A stretch of 64,000 nucleotides of DNA. Source: Streptomyces sp. MMBL 11-1. GTDB taxonomy: Bacteria; Actinomycetota; Actinomycetes; Streptomycetales; Streptomycetaceae. Shown in pieces: positions 55,513-63,519 of the stretch. The stretch is from NCBI RefSeq assembly GCF_028622875.1, contig NZ_CP117709.1, positions 4,963,001-5,027,000 on the forward strand. The letters run 5' to 3'. Under the pieces are notes generated by a model. It did no database searches. It had not been told where the DNA came from and worked only from the letters and a program-made list of their open reading frames with translations. Both the position numbers and the translations under genes were made by a program. Each line of letters opens with the position of its first letter. The stretch's first letter is position 1.

Positions 55513-55815
55513 CCGTCGACCGCCACTCGACCCCGCAGGCTCTGCCAGGAGTTCTCCGGTCTCGTCCAGCACTACTACCGAGCCGACAAGCTCTGGTCCG
55601 GCTCCTGCTTCGCCGGGTCAGCGGGCGGGGCGCCTCTGAGCCTCGTGAACCAGCACATCGAGCAGCGAAACCGTCCGCTGCGACCTGCAGGGCAGAGCGC
55701 TTCTCGGAACCGCCTCACCGCCGGGCCGAAGCCCGATGCGCTGCGATTGAACCCGGTAGTCCATGCATCGGAACGTAGAACCTCAAGCAAAGTTGAGGTC
55801 AAACCCTCCTCGTAA
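55513..55815 (+). pseudogene. tnpA (IS200 Y1 transposase) 3' remnant
   Basis: An open frame without start contains RLCQEFSGLVQHYYRADKLW, SGSCFAGSAGGAPLSLVNQH and IEQRNRPL. This closely follows the C-terminal end of IS200-like TnpA (LWSxSYFAxSxGGAP...IEQQ). The catalytic HUH motif and Tyr-bearing N-terminal two-thirds are missing; a stop codon precedes 55513. The last 45 codons are not TnpA-like. It cannot mobilise the element itself. Confidence 0.72.
55772..55802 (-). promoter_or_regulatory. MerR/SoxR-type promoter with operator in a 19-bp spacer
   Basis: On the minus strand: -35 TTGACC (55797-55802), exactly 19 bp, then -10 TACGTT (55772-55777). The spacer holds most of the dyad CCTCAACTTTGCTTGAGG, one or two bases from the SoxR consensus. 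MerR-family activators use this over-long spacer. It points into the tnpA remnant, so its original gene seems lost or displaced. Confidence 0.65.
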
Positions 55816-55944
55816 GGCGTTCTCCGGCGCGCGCCCGGTCATCCCACGGACGCGCAGAGTTCACCCGCTGTCGTGGCGGGCGTCACCCGATCCTTCCGCC
55901 GTCTCACTAGGTTGTCGGGACCATGATCGAAGGCGAGGGCACGC

Positions 55945-56910
55945 GTGCCGAAACTGTCCGTTGTCGTACCGCTCCACAATGTCGCGCCCTACGCTCCGAC
56001 CACGCTGGGCAGCCTGGCCCGCAACGCGGACCCGGACATCGAGTTCCTGCTGGTCGATGACGCGTCCACCGACGGAACGCAGGACATCGTCGACCACTGG
56101 GCCGACCGCCTGCCGCGCGCACGGGTGATCAGGCACGGTACGAACGTCGGCATCGCGGCCGCCCGCAACAGCGGCATCGACGCCGCCGAGGGCGACTACC
56201 TCACCTTCCTCGACGGCGACGACTGGTACGCCCCCGGCCATCTGGACCGGCTCGTGCGCGCCGCCCAGGATCTCGACTGCGACTTCGCCCGCACCGACCA
56301 CGTCCAGTCCACCGGCACCACCCGCGTCGTGCGGCGCGCCCCCGCCCCCCTCCGGGACACCCTGCTCGACCCCCGCGAGGGGATAGGGGTACCCGAGCGG
56401 GAGACCATGGTCGACTACCCGTTCGTCTGGGCCGGGATCTACCACCGGCGGCTCTTCGCGGACGGCGCCCAGCGCTTCGCCACCGAACTGCGCACCGCCG
56501 AGGACCGGCTGTGGATCTGGCAGCTCCATCTGCGCGCCCGCACCTACGCGGCGCTCGGGCTGTACGGCATCTTCTACCGGCGCGGGGTCACCACCTCCCT
56601 GACCCAGATCAAGGACGCCCGCCAGCTCGACTTCTTCCCCGCCTACGACACGCTGCTCGACCAGCTGCGCACGGACCGGGACGCGAAGACCCTGCTGCCC
56701 AAGGCCGTCCGCACCTACTGCGCGATGATCGCCTTCCACAACGAGAAGGCCGGCGACTACGAGCCCGCCACCGCCCGGCGGCTGCGCTCCGAGTCGGCCG
56801 CCGCGCTGCACCGGATGCCGCAGGACGTGCTCGACCGCACCCTGACGATGATCGACGACAAGCGCGGCACGCTGCTCAGCCGTCTGCGCACCAAGCAGAA
56901 GGCCGCCTGA
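55945..56910 (+). CDS. GT2-family glycosyltransferase
   Basis: This 321-aa enzyme has the GT-A fold start LSVVVPLHNVAPYAPTTLGS, the first Asp pair in FLLVDDASTDGTQDIV, the DxD motif in TFLDGDDWYAPGHL, and the base-like EDRLWIWQLHLRA. It should transfer a sugar from a nucleotide donor. GTG 55945 follows GCGAGGGC. It opens the glycan gene series; the polysialyltransferase gene starts 3 nt after its stop. Confidence 0.9.
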   Translation: MPKLSVVVPLHNVAPYAPTTLGSLARNADPDIEFLLVDDASTDGTQDIVDHWADRLPRARVIRHGTNVGIAAARNSGIDAAEGDYLTFLDGDDWYAPGHLDRLVRAAQDLDCDFARTDHVQSTGTTRVVRRAPAPLRDTLLDPREGIGVPERETMVDYPFVWAGIYHRRLFADGAQRFATELRTAEDRLWIWQLHLRARTYAALGLYGIFYRRGVTTSLTQIKDARQLDFFPAYDTLLDQLRTDRDAKTLLPKAVRTYCAMIAFHNEKAGDYEPATARRLRSESAAALHRMPQDVLDRTLTMIDDKRGTLLSRLRTKQKAA

Positions 56911-56913
56911 CCC

Positions 56914-58308
56914 ATGCCTGTACCGCAGCCCGCACCGCAGCCCGCACCCGCGCCCGCGCACCGGCCGGTGCGTACCCAGATCTTCCAGGTGTCCACGCTG
57001 TACGGGGCGGCCACCCTGGCCGCCGCACTCGACGCCGGACAGTTCGGCCGGGCCCTAGACAGCCACCGCGTCCTGCTGGTCTCCAACAACGCGGCCGTCC
57101 CCGAAACGGCCCTGCGCCTGGAGGAGATGCGCGGTTACGGGTCCATCGCCGCCCGCTTCGACGCCGTCGTCGACTGGAACGAGGCGATCAGCCCGCACCA
57201 CCCCAGCGGCTGGGGCCCCCGCTCCGAGGAGACCGTCCTGTGGCAGCGGGCCTTCCGCCTGGCCTGGGACATCGCCCCCGACGCCCCCGTCGACCTGGCC
57301 GTGGAGTCCATCCAGGTCAACCCGGCCCGCGCGCTGGCCGCGATCTTCTCCGAGAGCGCCGTGCACGTCTACGCCGACGGCCTGATGAGCTACGGCCCCA
57401 CCCGCAACCGGCTGCCCCAGTCCATCGCCTGCCGTATCCGGCGCGTCCTCCACCTCGACCTGGTCACCGGGCTGCGCCCGCTCCTCCTCGCCGAGGCCGG
57501 CGTCGAACCCGAACTCGTCCCCGACGACGCCTTCCGCGCCGTCCTCTCCGAGATCGCCGCCGCGGCCGACGGGGACAAGAAGCTCGCCGCCGCCGAGGCC
57601 GCCGCCCCCACCGCGATGCTGCTCGGCCAGTACCTCGCCGCCCTCAACATCCTCACCCCGGAGGAGGAAGAGGACCTGCACGTGCGGATGTTGCGAGGAG
57701 CCGTACGCGCCGGGCACACATCCCTCCTCTTCAAGCCGCACCCCACCGCCCCGGCCGGCTACTCCCGCGCCCTGGACGAGGCCGCCGCCGAGGCCGGCGT
57801 ACGGCTCACCACCCTGGACGGTCCGCTGCTCGCCGAGACGCTGTACGAGCGGTGCGCGCCCACCCTGGTCGTCGGCTGCTTCTCCACCGCGATGTTCACC
57901 GCCGCCGCCTACTACGGCATCCCCGTCGCCCGCGTGGGCACCCGCCTGGTCCTCGACCGCATCACCCCGTACGAGAACAGCAACCGCGTCCCGCTGACGA
58001 TCACCGACCACCTCGTGCCCGACCTGGACGCGGACGGCGCCGGGACCGTCCCCCTGCTGCCGCGCACCGCGCCGGACACCCTCGCCCCGCTGGTGCGGAC
58101 CGTCGGCTACTGCATGCAGGCCAAGCTCAACCCGGGGCTGCGCCCCGACGCCGAGGCCTGGCTGCGGGAGCGGCTCGACCCCACGACCCAGCACTACTTC
58201 AAACGCCGCCGCCTGCAGAGCCTCACCCTGCCCGGCGGCGGCCCCCGGGGAGCGGCGGTCCGGCTGCGCCGCACCGTACGGCGCACCCGGAGCACCCTGG
58301 GCCTCTGA
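56914..58308 (+). CDS. Polysialyltransferase-family protein (alpha-2,8-PST-like)
   Basis: This 464-aa protein resembles the bacterial polysialyltransferase family (Pfam polyST). The family motifs are visible: the acidic D/E-x-G type VHVYADGLMSYG, the HP motif LLFKPHPTAPAG, and the Ser/Thr-rich FSTAMFTAAAYYGIPVARVG near the C-terminus. It ends in a basic tail (HYFKRRRLQSLTLPG) for membrane contact. It probably polymerises or starts a sialic-acid-like (Kdn/teichulosonic) chain; the exact sugar is inference. Confidence 0.85.
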   Translation: MPVPQPAPQPAPAPAHRPVRTQIFQVSTLYGAATLAAALDAGQFGRALDSHRVLLVSNNAAVPETALRLEEMRGYGSIAARFDAVVDWNEAISPHHPSGWGPRSEETVLWQRAFRLAWDIAPDAPVDLAVESIQVNPARALAAIFSESAVHVYADGLMSYGPTRNRLPQSIACRIRRVLHLDLVTGLRPLLLAEAGVEPELVPDDAFRAVLSEIAAAADGDKKLAAAEAAAPTAMLLGQYLAALNILTPEEEEDLHVRMLRGAVRAGHTSLLFKPHPTAPAGYSRALDEAAAEAGVRLTTLDGPLLAETLYERCAPTLVVGCFSTAMFTAAAYYGIPVARVGTRLVLDRITPYENSNRVPLTITDHLVPDLDADGAGTVPLLPRTAPDTLAPLVRTVGYCMQAKLNPGLRPDAEAWLRERLDPTTQHYFKRRRLQSLTLPGGGPRGAAVRLRRTVRRTRSTLGL

Positions 58309-58366
58309 CCCGGGGCCGGGGGCGTGCCCCCGGCCGGCGTCCGACTCACAGAACGGCGGAACGAGC

Positions 58367-59743
58367 ATGGGCCAGACCCTCACCGGGCTGCTCACGTCAG
58401 TACGTGCGATAGCGGGACGGCCGACGGCGCCGGGCCGGGGACGCCCCGGTGGCGGACCGGACCCGGCACTCCTGGCCGCCCTGCGGCTCTGCGGCGACCA
58501 CCTGGCCGCCCTCGCCGCCGCCGGCCCCCTCACCGACGCCCGCCGCACCCGGCTCATCGCGTCGATCGGCGCCCTGACCACCGCGTGCTCCACTCCGGGC
58601 GCCGACGCGTTCGACGCGCTGCTGCGGACCGGACAACAGGCCCTGGACAGCGGGGGCGAGGCCGAGGCCCGCCTCGCGCTGGCCCTCGCCGACGAGGCGA
58701 CCGCCCTGCGCAGCCGCTCCAAGGGCGCCTGGCGGCTGCGCGGCGACGCCCTGGACGCGCTCGGCCGGGGCGAGGAGGCGATCACCGCGTACGAACGCCA
58801 CCTCGCGCTCCAGCAGAACACCACCGCCTCCCGCGACGTCGAACGCCGGATCGCCGCCCTCCGCGCCGCGGGGGACCGCATCGACGAGGCGCTGGCACTG
58901 TTCCGGGAGACGGCGAGGGCCGGAACGGAGACGGCGGGGGCCGATACAAGGGCCGGCACGGAGACGTCCGGTGCCGCCGTCCGCCTGTCGCGCCACCTGC
59001 CCGCCGCCGAGGCCCGCGCCGCCTTCACCGACCTCGTCCGGCTCCGTACCGCCGAACGCGGGGCCGCCGACCCGGCGGTACGCCGGCTCGCCGCGCTCTA
59101 CGCCGAGCACCGCCGGCTCTCGGACCGCGACCCGATGGCGGACCCGCTGCTGGGCGGGGCCGCGCCCATCGGCGTACCGGGTCTGCGCCGGCTCGTCGCG
59201 GGCAGGACGGTGTGCCTGGTCGCCGACACGCCGCGCACCGCCGAGCAGGAGCAGCGGCCCGGCAGCCCGCTGGCCGCCCTGATCGAGGGCTACGACCTCG
59301 TCGTGCGCTGCGACGAGCCGCGCCACACCGCGCCCGCCGCCCGCACCGACCTGCACGTCTGCACCCTGCGCGGCGACGCCCCGTGGAAGGGCCCCCGCTG
59401 GGACCGGCGGGCGGGCGCCCGGCTGGTCTTCGGCGACCCGCTCCCGCACTGGCGGCTCGCCCTGCGCAGCCGCCTCGTCCCCGGCGCCCAGGACCGCGTC
59501 GGCGACGCCTCGCTGCGCCGCCCGCTGCACGATCCGGCGCTGCTCGGCGAGGAGCCCGCCGGCGCGGGGCCCGCGAGCACCGCGTACACCGTGCTGCGGC
59601 TCCTCGACTTCCTGGGCACCCCCGCCCGGGTGGACCTCATCGGGTTCGAAGGGCCGGCCGCCCTGCCCCCGCGCGAACGGGAATGGGTCCGGACGAGGAC
59701 CGCGAACACGGACGACACCGCGGTGAGGATCACCCTGCGATGA
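58367..59743 (+). CDS. TPR protein with C-terminal GT29-like domain
   Basis: This 458-aa protein has a helical repeat N-terminal half (TPR-like, GAWRLRGDALDALGRGEEAI near residue 125). From about residue 270 a sialyltransferase-like pattern appears: RLVAGRTVCLVADTPR, EGYDLVVRCDEPRH, ARTDLHVCTLRG. This follows the GT29 layout (V-x-V-x-x-S, D-V-V-R). The link to sialylation fits the neighbours, but motif match is partial. Its stop overlaps the next ATG (ATGA). Confidence 0.72.
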   Translation: MGQTLTGLLTSVRAIAGRPTAPGRGRPGGGPDPALLAALRLCGDHLAALAAAGPLTDARRTRLIASIGALTTACSTPGADAFDALLRTGQQALDSGGEAEARLALALADEATALRSRSKGAWRLRGDALDALGRGEEAITAYERHLALQQNTTASRDVERRIAALRAAGDRIDEALALFRETARAGTETAGADTRAGTETSGAAVRLSRHLPAAEARAAFTDLVRLRTAERGAADPAVRRLAALYAEHRRLSDRDPMADPLLGGAAPIGVPGLRRLVAGRTVCLVADTPRTAEQEQRPGSPLAALIEGYDLVVRCDEPRHTAPAARTDLHVCTLRGDAPWKGPRWDRRAGARLVFGDPLPHWRLALRSRLVPGAQDRVGDASLRRPLHDPALLGEEPAGAGPASTAYTVLRLLDFLGTPARVDLIGFEGPAALPPREREWVRTRTANTDDTAVRITLR

Positions 59744-62268
59744 CACACCCCGACCCCGCGACGACGACGCCCGGCTCCGAGACGACGCGGCCCGGCTCCG
59801 AGGCGACGACGCCCGGCTCCGCGACGACGCCCGTCTCCGCCACCGCCACGGCACCCACCCCCGCCACGGCGACCGCCACCGCCTCCGCATCCGCCGACGA
59901 CCGCCGTGCCGTCACCGGAAAGCGCCGGATCGCCTTCGCCGTGCACGTCGCCGGTGCGGACGACCTGCCCGGGCTCCACACCCTCCTGCGCAGCCTCGCG
60001 CTGACCAACCCGGCGCTCTGCGAGGACCTTGTCGTCCTGCACCCCGGTCTGCCGGACACCGCCTTCGACGCCGCCCGCCGGCTGCGCCCCCGGCTGATCC
60101 CGCGCCCCGCCGGCGGACGCGACGACGTGTTCCGCCTCGACGGGTACGACACCGTGGTCGCCCTCACCCCCGCCATGGTGGTCCTCGGCCGCCTCGACCC
60201 CCTCCTGAGACTCCGTACGGGCGTGGCCGCCGTGCCGCCACGACCCGGACCCGATCGCGCCCCGGGTCCGCGCGGCGGTGTCCCCGACGACGGGCTGCTG
60301 GTGATCCAGCGTCAGGACCTCGGTCCGGTGCCGCCCGCCGCGAAGGACATCCCGGCAGACCTCCTCGTACCCCTGGACTCCCGTGACGACTTCCGGGCGT
60401 GGCGGCTCCACGACGACCTGCCGGTCCCCGAGGACGTCGTCGTCCTGAACTTCGCCGACGCCCCCGAGGCCCGTACCGGCCTCGCCCCCGCCCACGCCGC
60501 CAGGGACCGCTTCGAACTGGACCACGAGACGTTCCGGGCCGCCTACCTCGCCCTCCCGGGCGCCAAACACCCCGACCTGCTGCTGCACCTCGCGCTCCCG
60601 TTGCCCGGCCGGCCCCGGCCGCCGATCGACCTGGTCCGGCAGCTCGCCGAGATCCACCGGGGGCGCGGCCACCACGACCTGGCCGTCGCCCTCCTGAGTG
60701 AGGCCGTCGCGGGCCGCCCCGACCTGCCGCGCTGCCACGAGACGCTCGGTGTCTGCCTGATGGCGCTGTCCCGGTACGAGGAGGCCGAGACGCACCTGCT
60801 GCTGGCGACCGCCTCACCCGACTTCGCTCCCCGGGCCTTTGGCCAACTGGCCCGGCTGGCCTGGCTGCTGGGTCGCACCGAGGACGCCCGGGGCTATGCG
60901 CTCGCGGGGCTGGAGGCCGACCCGACCGACGCCAACTGCCGTGCCTGGTACGCCCGTACGTCCGAGATGACCGCAGCCGATCGGAAGCCCGTCAGCGTGC
61001 TGCCCGGCGAACAGCTCGCCCATGTGGCCCTGTTCGCCGACGGCGAGGAGAACGCGGGCGACAAGGTGCTGCCCGAGGCGGTCCGCAGCTGTTTCACCGC
61101 CGACACCGGCCCGGACCGCTGGCACCAGCGCCACGCCCACCTGCTCGTCGACGAGGCCGCCCTCGAACACCTCAACGCCCGGCGGGCGGTGATCGTCGGC
61201 GGCGGCGGGCTCTTCCTCCCCGACACCGCGCCCAACGGCAACAGCGGCTGGCAGTGGAACATCCCCGATGACGTCCTCGCCCGGATCACCACCCCGCTGG
61301 CGGTCTTCGCCGTCGGCTACAACGTCTTCGACGGCCAGCGCTACCGCCGCGAGCGGTTCGCGGCCTCCCTGCGGGCCCTCGTCGAACGGTCCGCGTTCTT
61401 CGGGCTGCGCAACCACGGCTCCGTCGCCCGGGTCAGGGAACTGCTGCCCGCGTCGCTCCGCGAGAAGGTGCGCTACCAGCCCTGCCCCACCACGGTCGCC
61501 CGCCACCTCGACCCCCGCCTCGCCGAACCGGCGGCGCGCGAGGACACCGTGCTCGTCAACTGCGCCTACGACCGGGCCGGGCTCCGCTTCGGCCACGACT
61601 ACGGGCACTTCCTCGCGGAGATGGCCGCGGCGATCCGGGCCGTGTCCGCGTCGGCGGAGGTCCGTTACGCCGCGCACATGCCCGCCGACGAACGCTTCGT
61701 CGACGACCTGCGCCGGGAGCACGGTCTCGCCCTCCCGGTGGAGCCGCTGTACCTGCTCTCCAACGACGCCATTCGGGACCTCTACCGGCGCACCCGGCTG
61801 GTGATCGGGATGCGCGGGCACGCCGGGATGATCCCCTTCGGCTGCGGCACCCCCGTCATCAGCCTGGTCTCGCACCCCAAGCTGGCCTACTTCCTGGCCG
61901 ACATCGACCGGCCCGACTGGGGCGTCTCCGTCCACGAGCGTGCCCTCGGCGCCCGGCTCGCGGAACGGGCCCGCGCGGTGCTGGCCGACCACCCGGCGGC
62001 GGTGGCCGACGTCCACGACCGGCAGCGGGCGCTGTGGTCGGTGACCCGGGACAACCTCGCCCGACTGCGCGAACTCACCGGCCTGCCAGACCTGTTCGGC
62101 GATGAGGGCGCCAGCCTTCCGGATCCGTCCGGCGATCCGGGCCCCGGTCTTGCGGGCCCGTCCGGGAGCCGGGGCGCGGGCTCGGGGAGCCGGGACGCGG
62201 GCCCTGTGTTCCCCGCGCCCCGGCCCGCCGCAGAGGACCACGTCACCCGCCCCCGGGACCGCGCGTGA
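59740..62268 (+). CDS. Three-part protein: GT-A-like, TPR and polysaccharide pyruvyl transferase
   Basis: This 842-aa protein begins with a 24-bp-repeat-coded Thr/Pro/Gly/Ser tract (TTPGSETTRPGSEATTPGSA). Residues about 65-260 look like a GT8/GT-A-type domain (IAFAVHVAGADDLPGLHTLL, VVLHPGLPD). A TPR section follows (about 305-390). The C-terminal half matches PS_pyruv_trans: ENAGDKVLPEAVRSCF, VIVGGGGLFLPDT, VIGMRGHAGMIPFGCGTPVI, SHPKLAYFLADI. It would add ketal pyruvate to a surface sugar. A low-complexity tail ends it. Confidence 0.85.
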   Translation: MTHPDPATTTPGSETTRPGSEATTPGSATTPVSATATAPTPATATATASASADDRRAVTGKRRIAFAVHVAGADDLPGLHTLLRSLALTNPALCEDLVVLHPGLPDTAFDAARRLRPRLIPRPAGGRDDVFRLDGYDTVVALTPAMVVLGRLDPLLRLRTGVAAVPPRPGPDRAPGPRGGVPDDGLLVIQRQDLGPVPPAAKDIPADLLVPLDSRDDFRAWRLHDDLPVPEDVVVLNFADAPEARTGLAPAHAARDRFELDHETFRAAYLALPGAKHPDLLLHLALPLPGRPRPPIDLVRQLAEIHRGRGHHDLAVALLSEAVAGRPDLPRCHETLGVCLMALSRYEEAETHLLLATASPDFAPRAFGQLARLAWLLGRTEDARGYALAGLEADPTDANCRAWYARTSEMTAADRKPVSVLPGEQLAHVALFADGEENAGDKVLPEAVRSCFTADTGPDRWHQRHAHLLVDEAALEHLNARRAVIVGGGGLFLPDTAPNGNSGWQWNIPDDVLARITTPLAVFAVGYNVFDGQRYRRERFAASLRALVERSAFFGLRNHGSVARVRELLPASLREKVRYQPCPTTVARHLDPRLAEPAAREDTVLVNCAYDRAGLRFGHDYGHFLAEMAAAIRAVSASAEVRYAAHMPADERFVDDLRREHGLALPVEPLYLLSNDAIRDLYRRTRLVIGMRGHAGMIPFGCGTPVISLVSHPKLAYFLADIDRPDWGVSVHERALGARLAERARAVLADHPAAVADVHDRQRALWSVTRDNLARLRELTGLPDLFGDEGASLPDPSGDPGPGLAGPSGSRGAGSGSRDAGPVFPAPRPAAEDHVTRPRDRA
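59758..59830 (+). repeat. Three 18-24-bp repeats coding TTPGSE-type units
   Basis: Copies of ACGACGCCCGGCTCCGAG occur three times in frame near the 5' end of the pyruvyl-transferase gene. Confidence 0.75.
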
Positions 62269-63383
62269 CGCCCGACCCCGCCCCCGCCCACCCTCTGAGG
62301 ACCATGCCGACCACACCCCCAGCCCCCGCCCCGGCGCCGACGGTCCCGGAGACGCCCCGTCCCGTCCGCGAGCACCGCTACGACATCGACCTGATCCGGC
62401 TGCTCTGCTCGGTCGGCGTGATCGGCCTCCACGCCGGATCGGCCTTCGTGAACTCCGTGGGCCGCACGGCGTCGCAGGGGCCCGGCACCTACTGGGCCGG
62501 GCTGACCGCCGACTCCGTCGGCCGCTTCGCCGTGCCCCTCTTCTTCGCCATCGCCGGCTGGGTGGTCCTGGTCGGGGCCCCGCCGAAGGACGGTGCGCGG
62601 CTGCGGCGGCGCATCGTGCGGATCGTGGTGCCCCTCGCCGTCTGGACGGCGCTCTACCTCGCCTGGGGCAGGCTGCGCGGCACCAACGACGACCCGGTGG
62701 GCGACCTGGCGCTGGACTCCGTGTTCGCCTCGGTCCGCCCCGCCTACCACCTCTGGTACCTCTACGCCTACCTCCCCGTGATCATGGTCCTGGGTCTGGT
62801 GGTGCTGGTCAGGTCGGGGAAGCGGCCGTGGGGTCTCGGCGCGGCGCTGCTGGTCCTGGCGTCCGCGCCGTCGCTCTTCGGCGACCTGGCCGAGGCCACC
62901 GGCCGTGAACTGCCCCGCTTCGGCTGGGCGTTCGGTCCCTACCAGCTGATCTACGCGGTGCTCGGGGCGCTGTTGCTCGCCGCCCCGGCCGGTACGTTCG
63001 GCCGACGCCGGCTCCCCTGGCTGCTGCTCGCGGCGGCCGGGCTGGCCGGGGTGATCGCGTACCAGCACGAGGTGCACTACGCGATCCCGTACGCACACGT
63101 CCTGGTGGCCCTGTTCAGCTGCGGCGTCCTGATCTCCCTGCACGGCCTGCGCGTCCCGGAGCGGATGCGCCCCGCCCTGACCCGGCTGGCCGACGCGTCG
63201 TTCGGGGCCTATCTCGTGCACGTACTCGTGCTCGGCGTCCTCACCGACGCCCTCGTCCGGGCGGACCTGGGCGGCCCGGCCGCCGCCGCGCTCGTGGCCG
63301 GGATCACGGTGGCCACGACGGCCCTGTCGTTCGGCGCGGCCATGCTGTGGGGCCGCGCGGGCGCGAGCAAGGTGCTGGGCTGA
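62265..63383 (+). CDS. Acyltransferase-3 (AT3) membrane protein
   Basis: This 372-aa protein with about ten helices is a likely O-acetyltransferase of surface sugars. The AT3 signature is RYDIDLIRLLCSVGVIGLHA (Arg-Asp/His near the start), and the histidine-bearing segment VRPAYHLWYLYAYLPVIMVL is the family H-x-W-F/Y motif. GTG 62265 overlaps the upstream stop (GTGA); ATG 62304 is a possible later start. Confidence 0.88.
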   Translation: MTPDPAPAHPLRTMPTTPPAPAPAPTVPETPRPVREHRYDIDLIRLLCSVGVIGLHAGSAFVNSVGRTASQGPGTYWAGLTADSVGRFAVPLFFAIAGWVVLVGAPPKDGARLRRRIVRIVVPLAVWTALYLAWGRLRGTNDDPVGDLALDSVFASVRPAYHLWYLYAYLPVIMVLGLVVLVRSGKRPWGLGAALLVLASAPSLFGDLAEATGRELPRFGWAFGPYQLIYAVLGALLLAAPAGTFGRRRLPWLLLAAAGLAGVIAYQHEVHYAIPYAHVLVALFSCGVLISLHGLRVPERMRPALTRLADASFGAYLVHVLVLGVLTDALVRADLGGPAAAALVAGITVATTALSFGAAMLWGRAGASKVLG

Positions 63384-63390
63384 CCGTCCC

Positions 63391-63502
63391 GCGCGCCTGC
63401 CGCGCCCCGGGGGACGACACACCAGGAGCCCCCAGGGGCAGCACGGCAGGCGTGCGTGCCCTCGCCCCCCGGGGCAGGGCCCGCCGCGTGTGCGCCCTGC
63501 CC
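63391..63502. terminator. Two hairpins between convergent glycan genes
   Basis: First: GCGCGCCTGCCG (63391-63402) with CGGCAGGCGTGC (63444-63455). Second: GGGCAGGGC (63472-63480) with GCCCTGCCC (63494-63502). They serve the AT3 gene (+) and the polysialyltransferase-like gene (-). Confidence 0.65.
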
Positions 63503-63519
63503 GCCGCCCCGGAGGCTCC

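Larger units (their letters stand above)
54065..55760 (-). mobile_element. IS200/IS605-family (TnpB-carrying) insertion element; left boundary approximate
   Basis: The right end (minus orientation) is GGAATCGCCCCCACTTATG and then AGGGCGAGGATGGTCAA, ending in TCAA at 54065-54068. This is the form of IS605-group right ends: a small hairpin with TCGCCC/GGGCGA arms, then GAGGATG-TCAA. Inside lie tnpB (-) and a decayed tnpA (+), divergently arranged as in IS608. A CGGGC-CGAA-GCCCG hairpin at 55722-55735 may be the left-end structure. I could not place the left cleavage site or its TTGAN motif. Confidence 0.72.

Noticed and set aside
55772..55802. TTGAC at 55798-55802 as the TAM/left end of the IS element
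   Set aside because: It is the -35 of an intact MerR-type promoter with exact 19-bp spacing; placing the IS end there would leave that structure to chance. The left end stays undefined.
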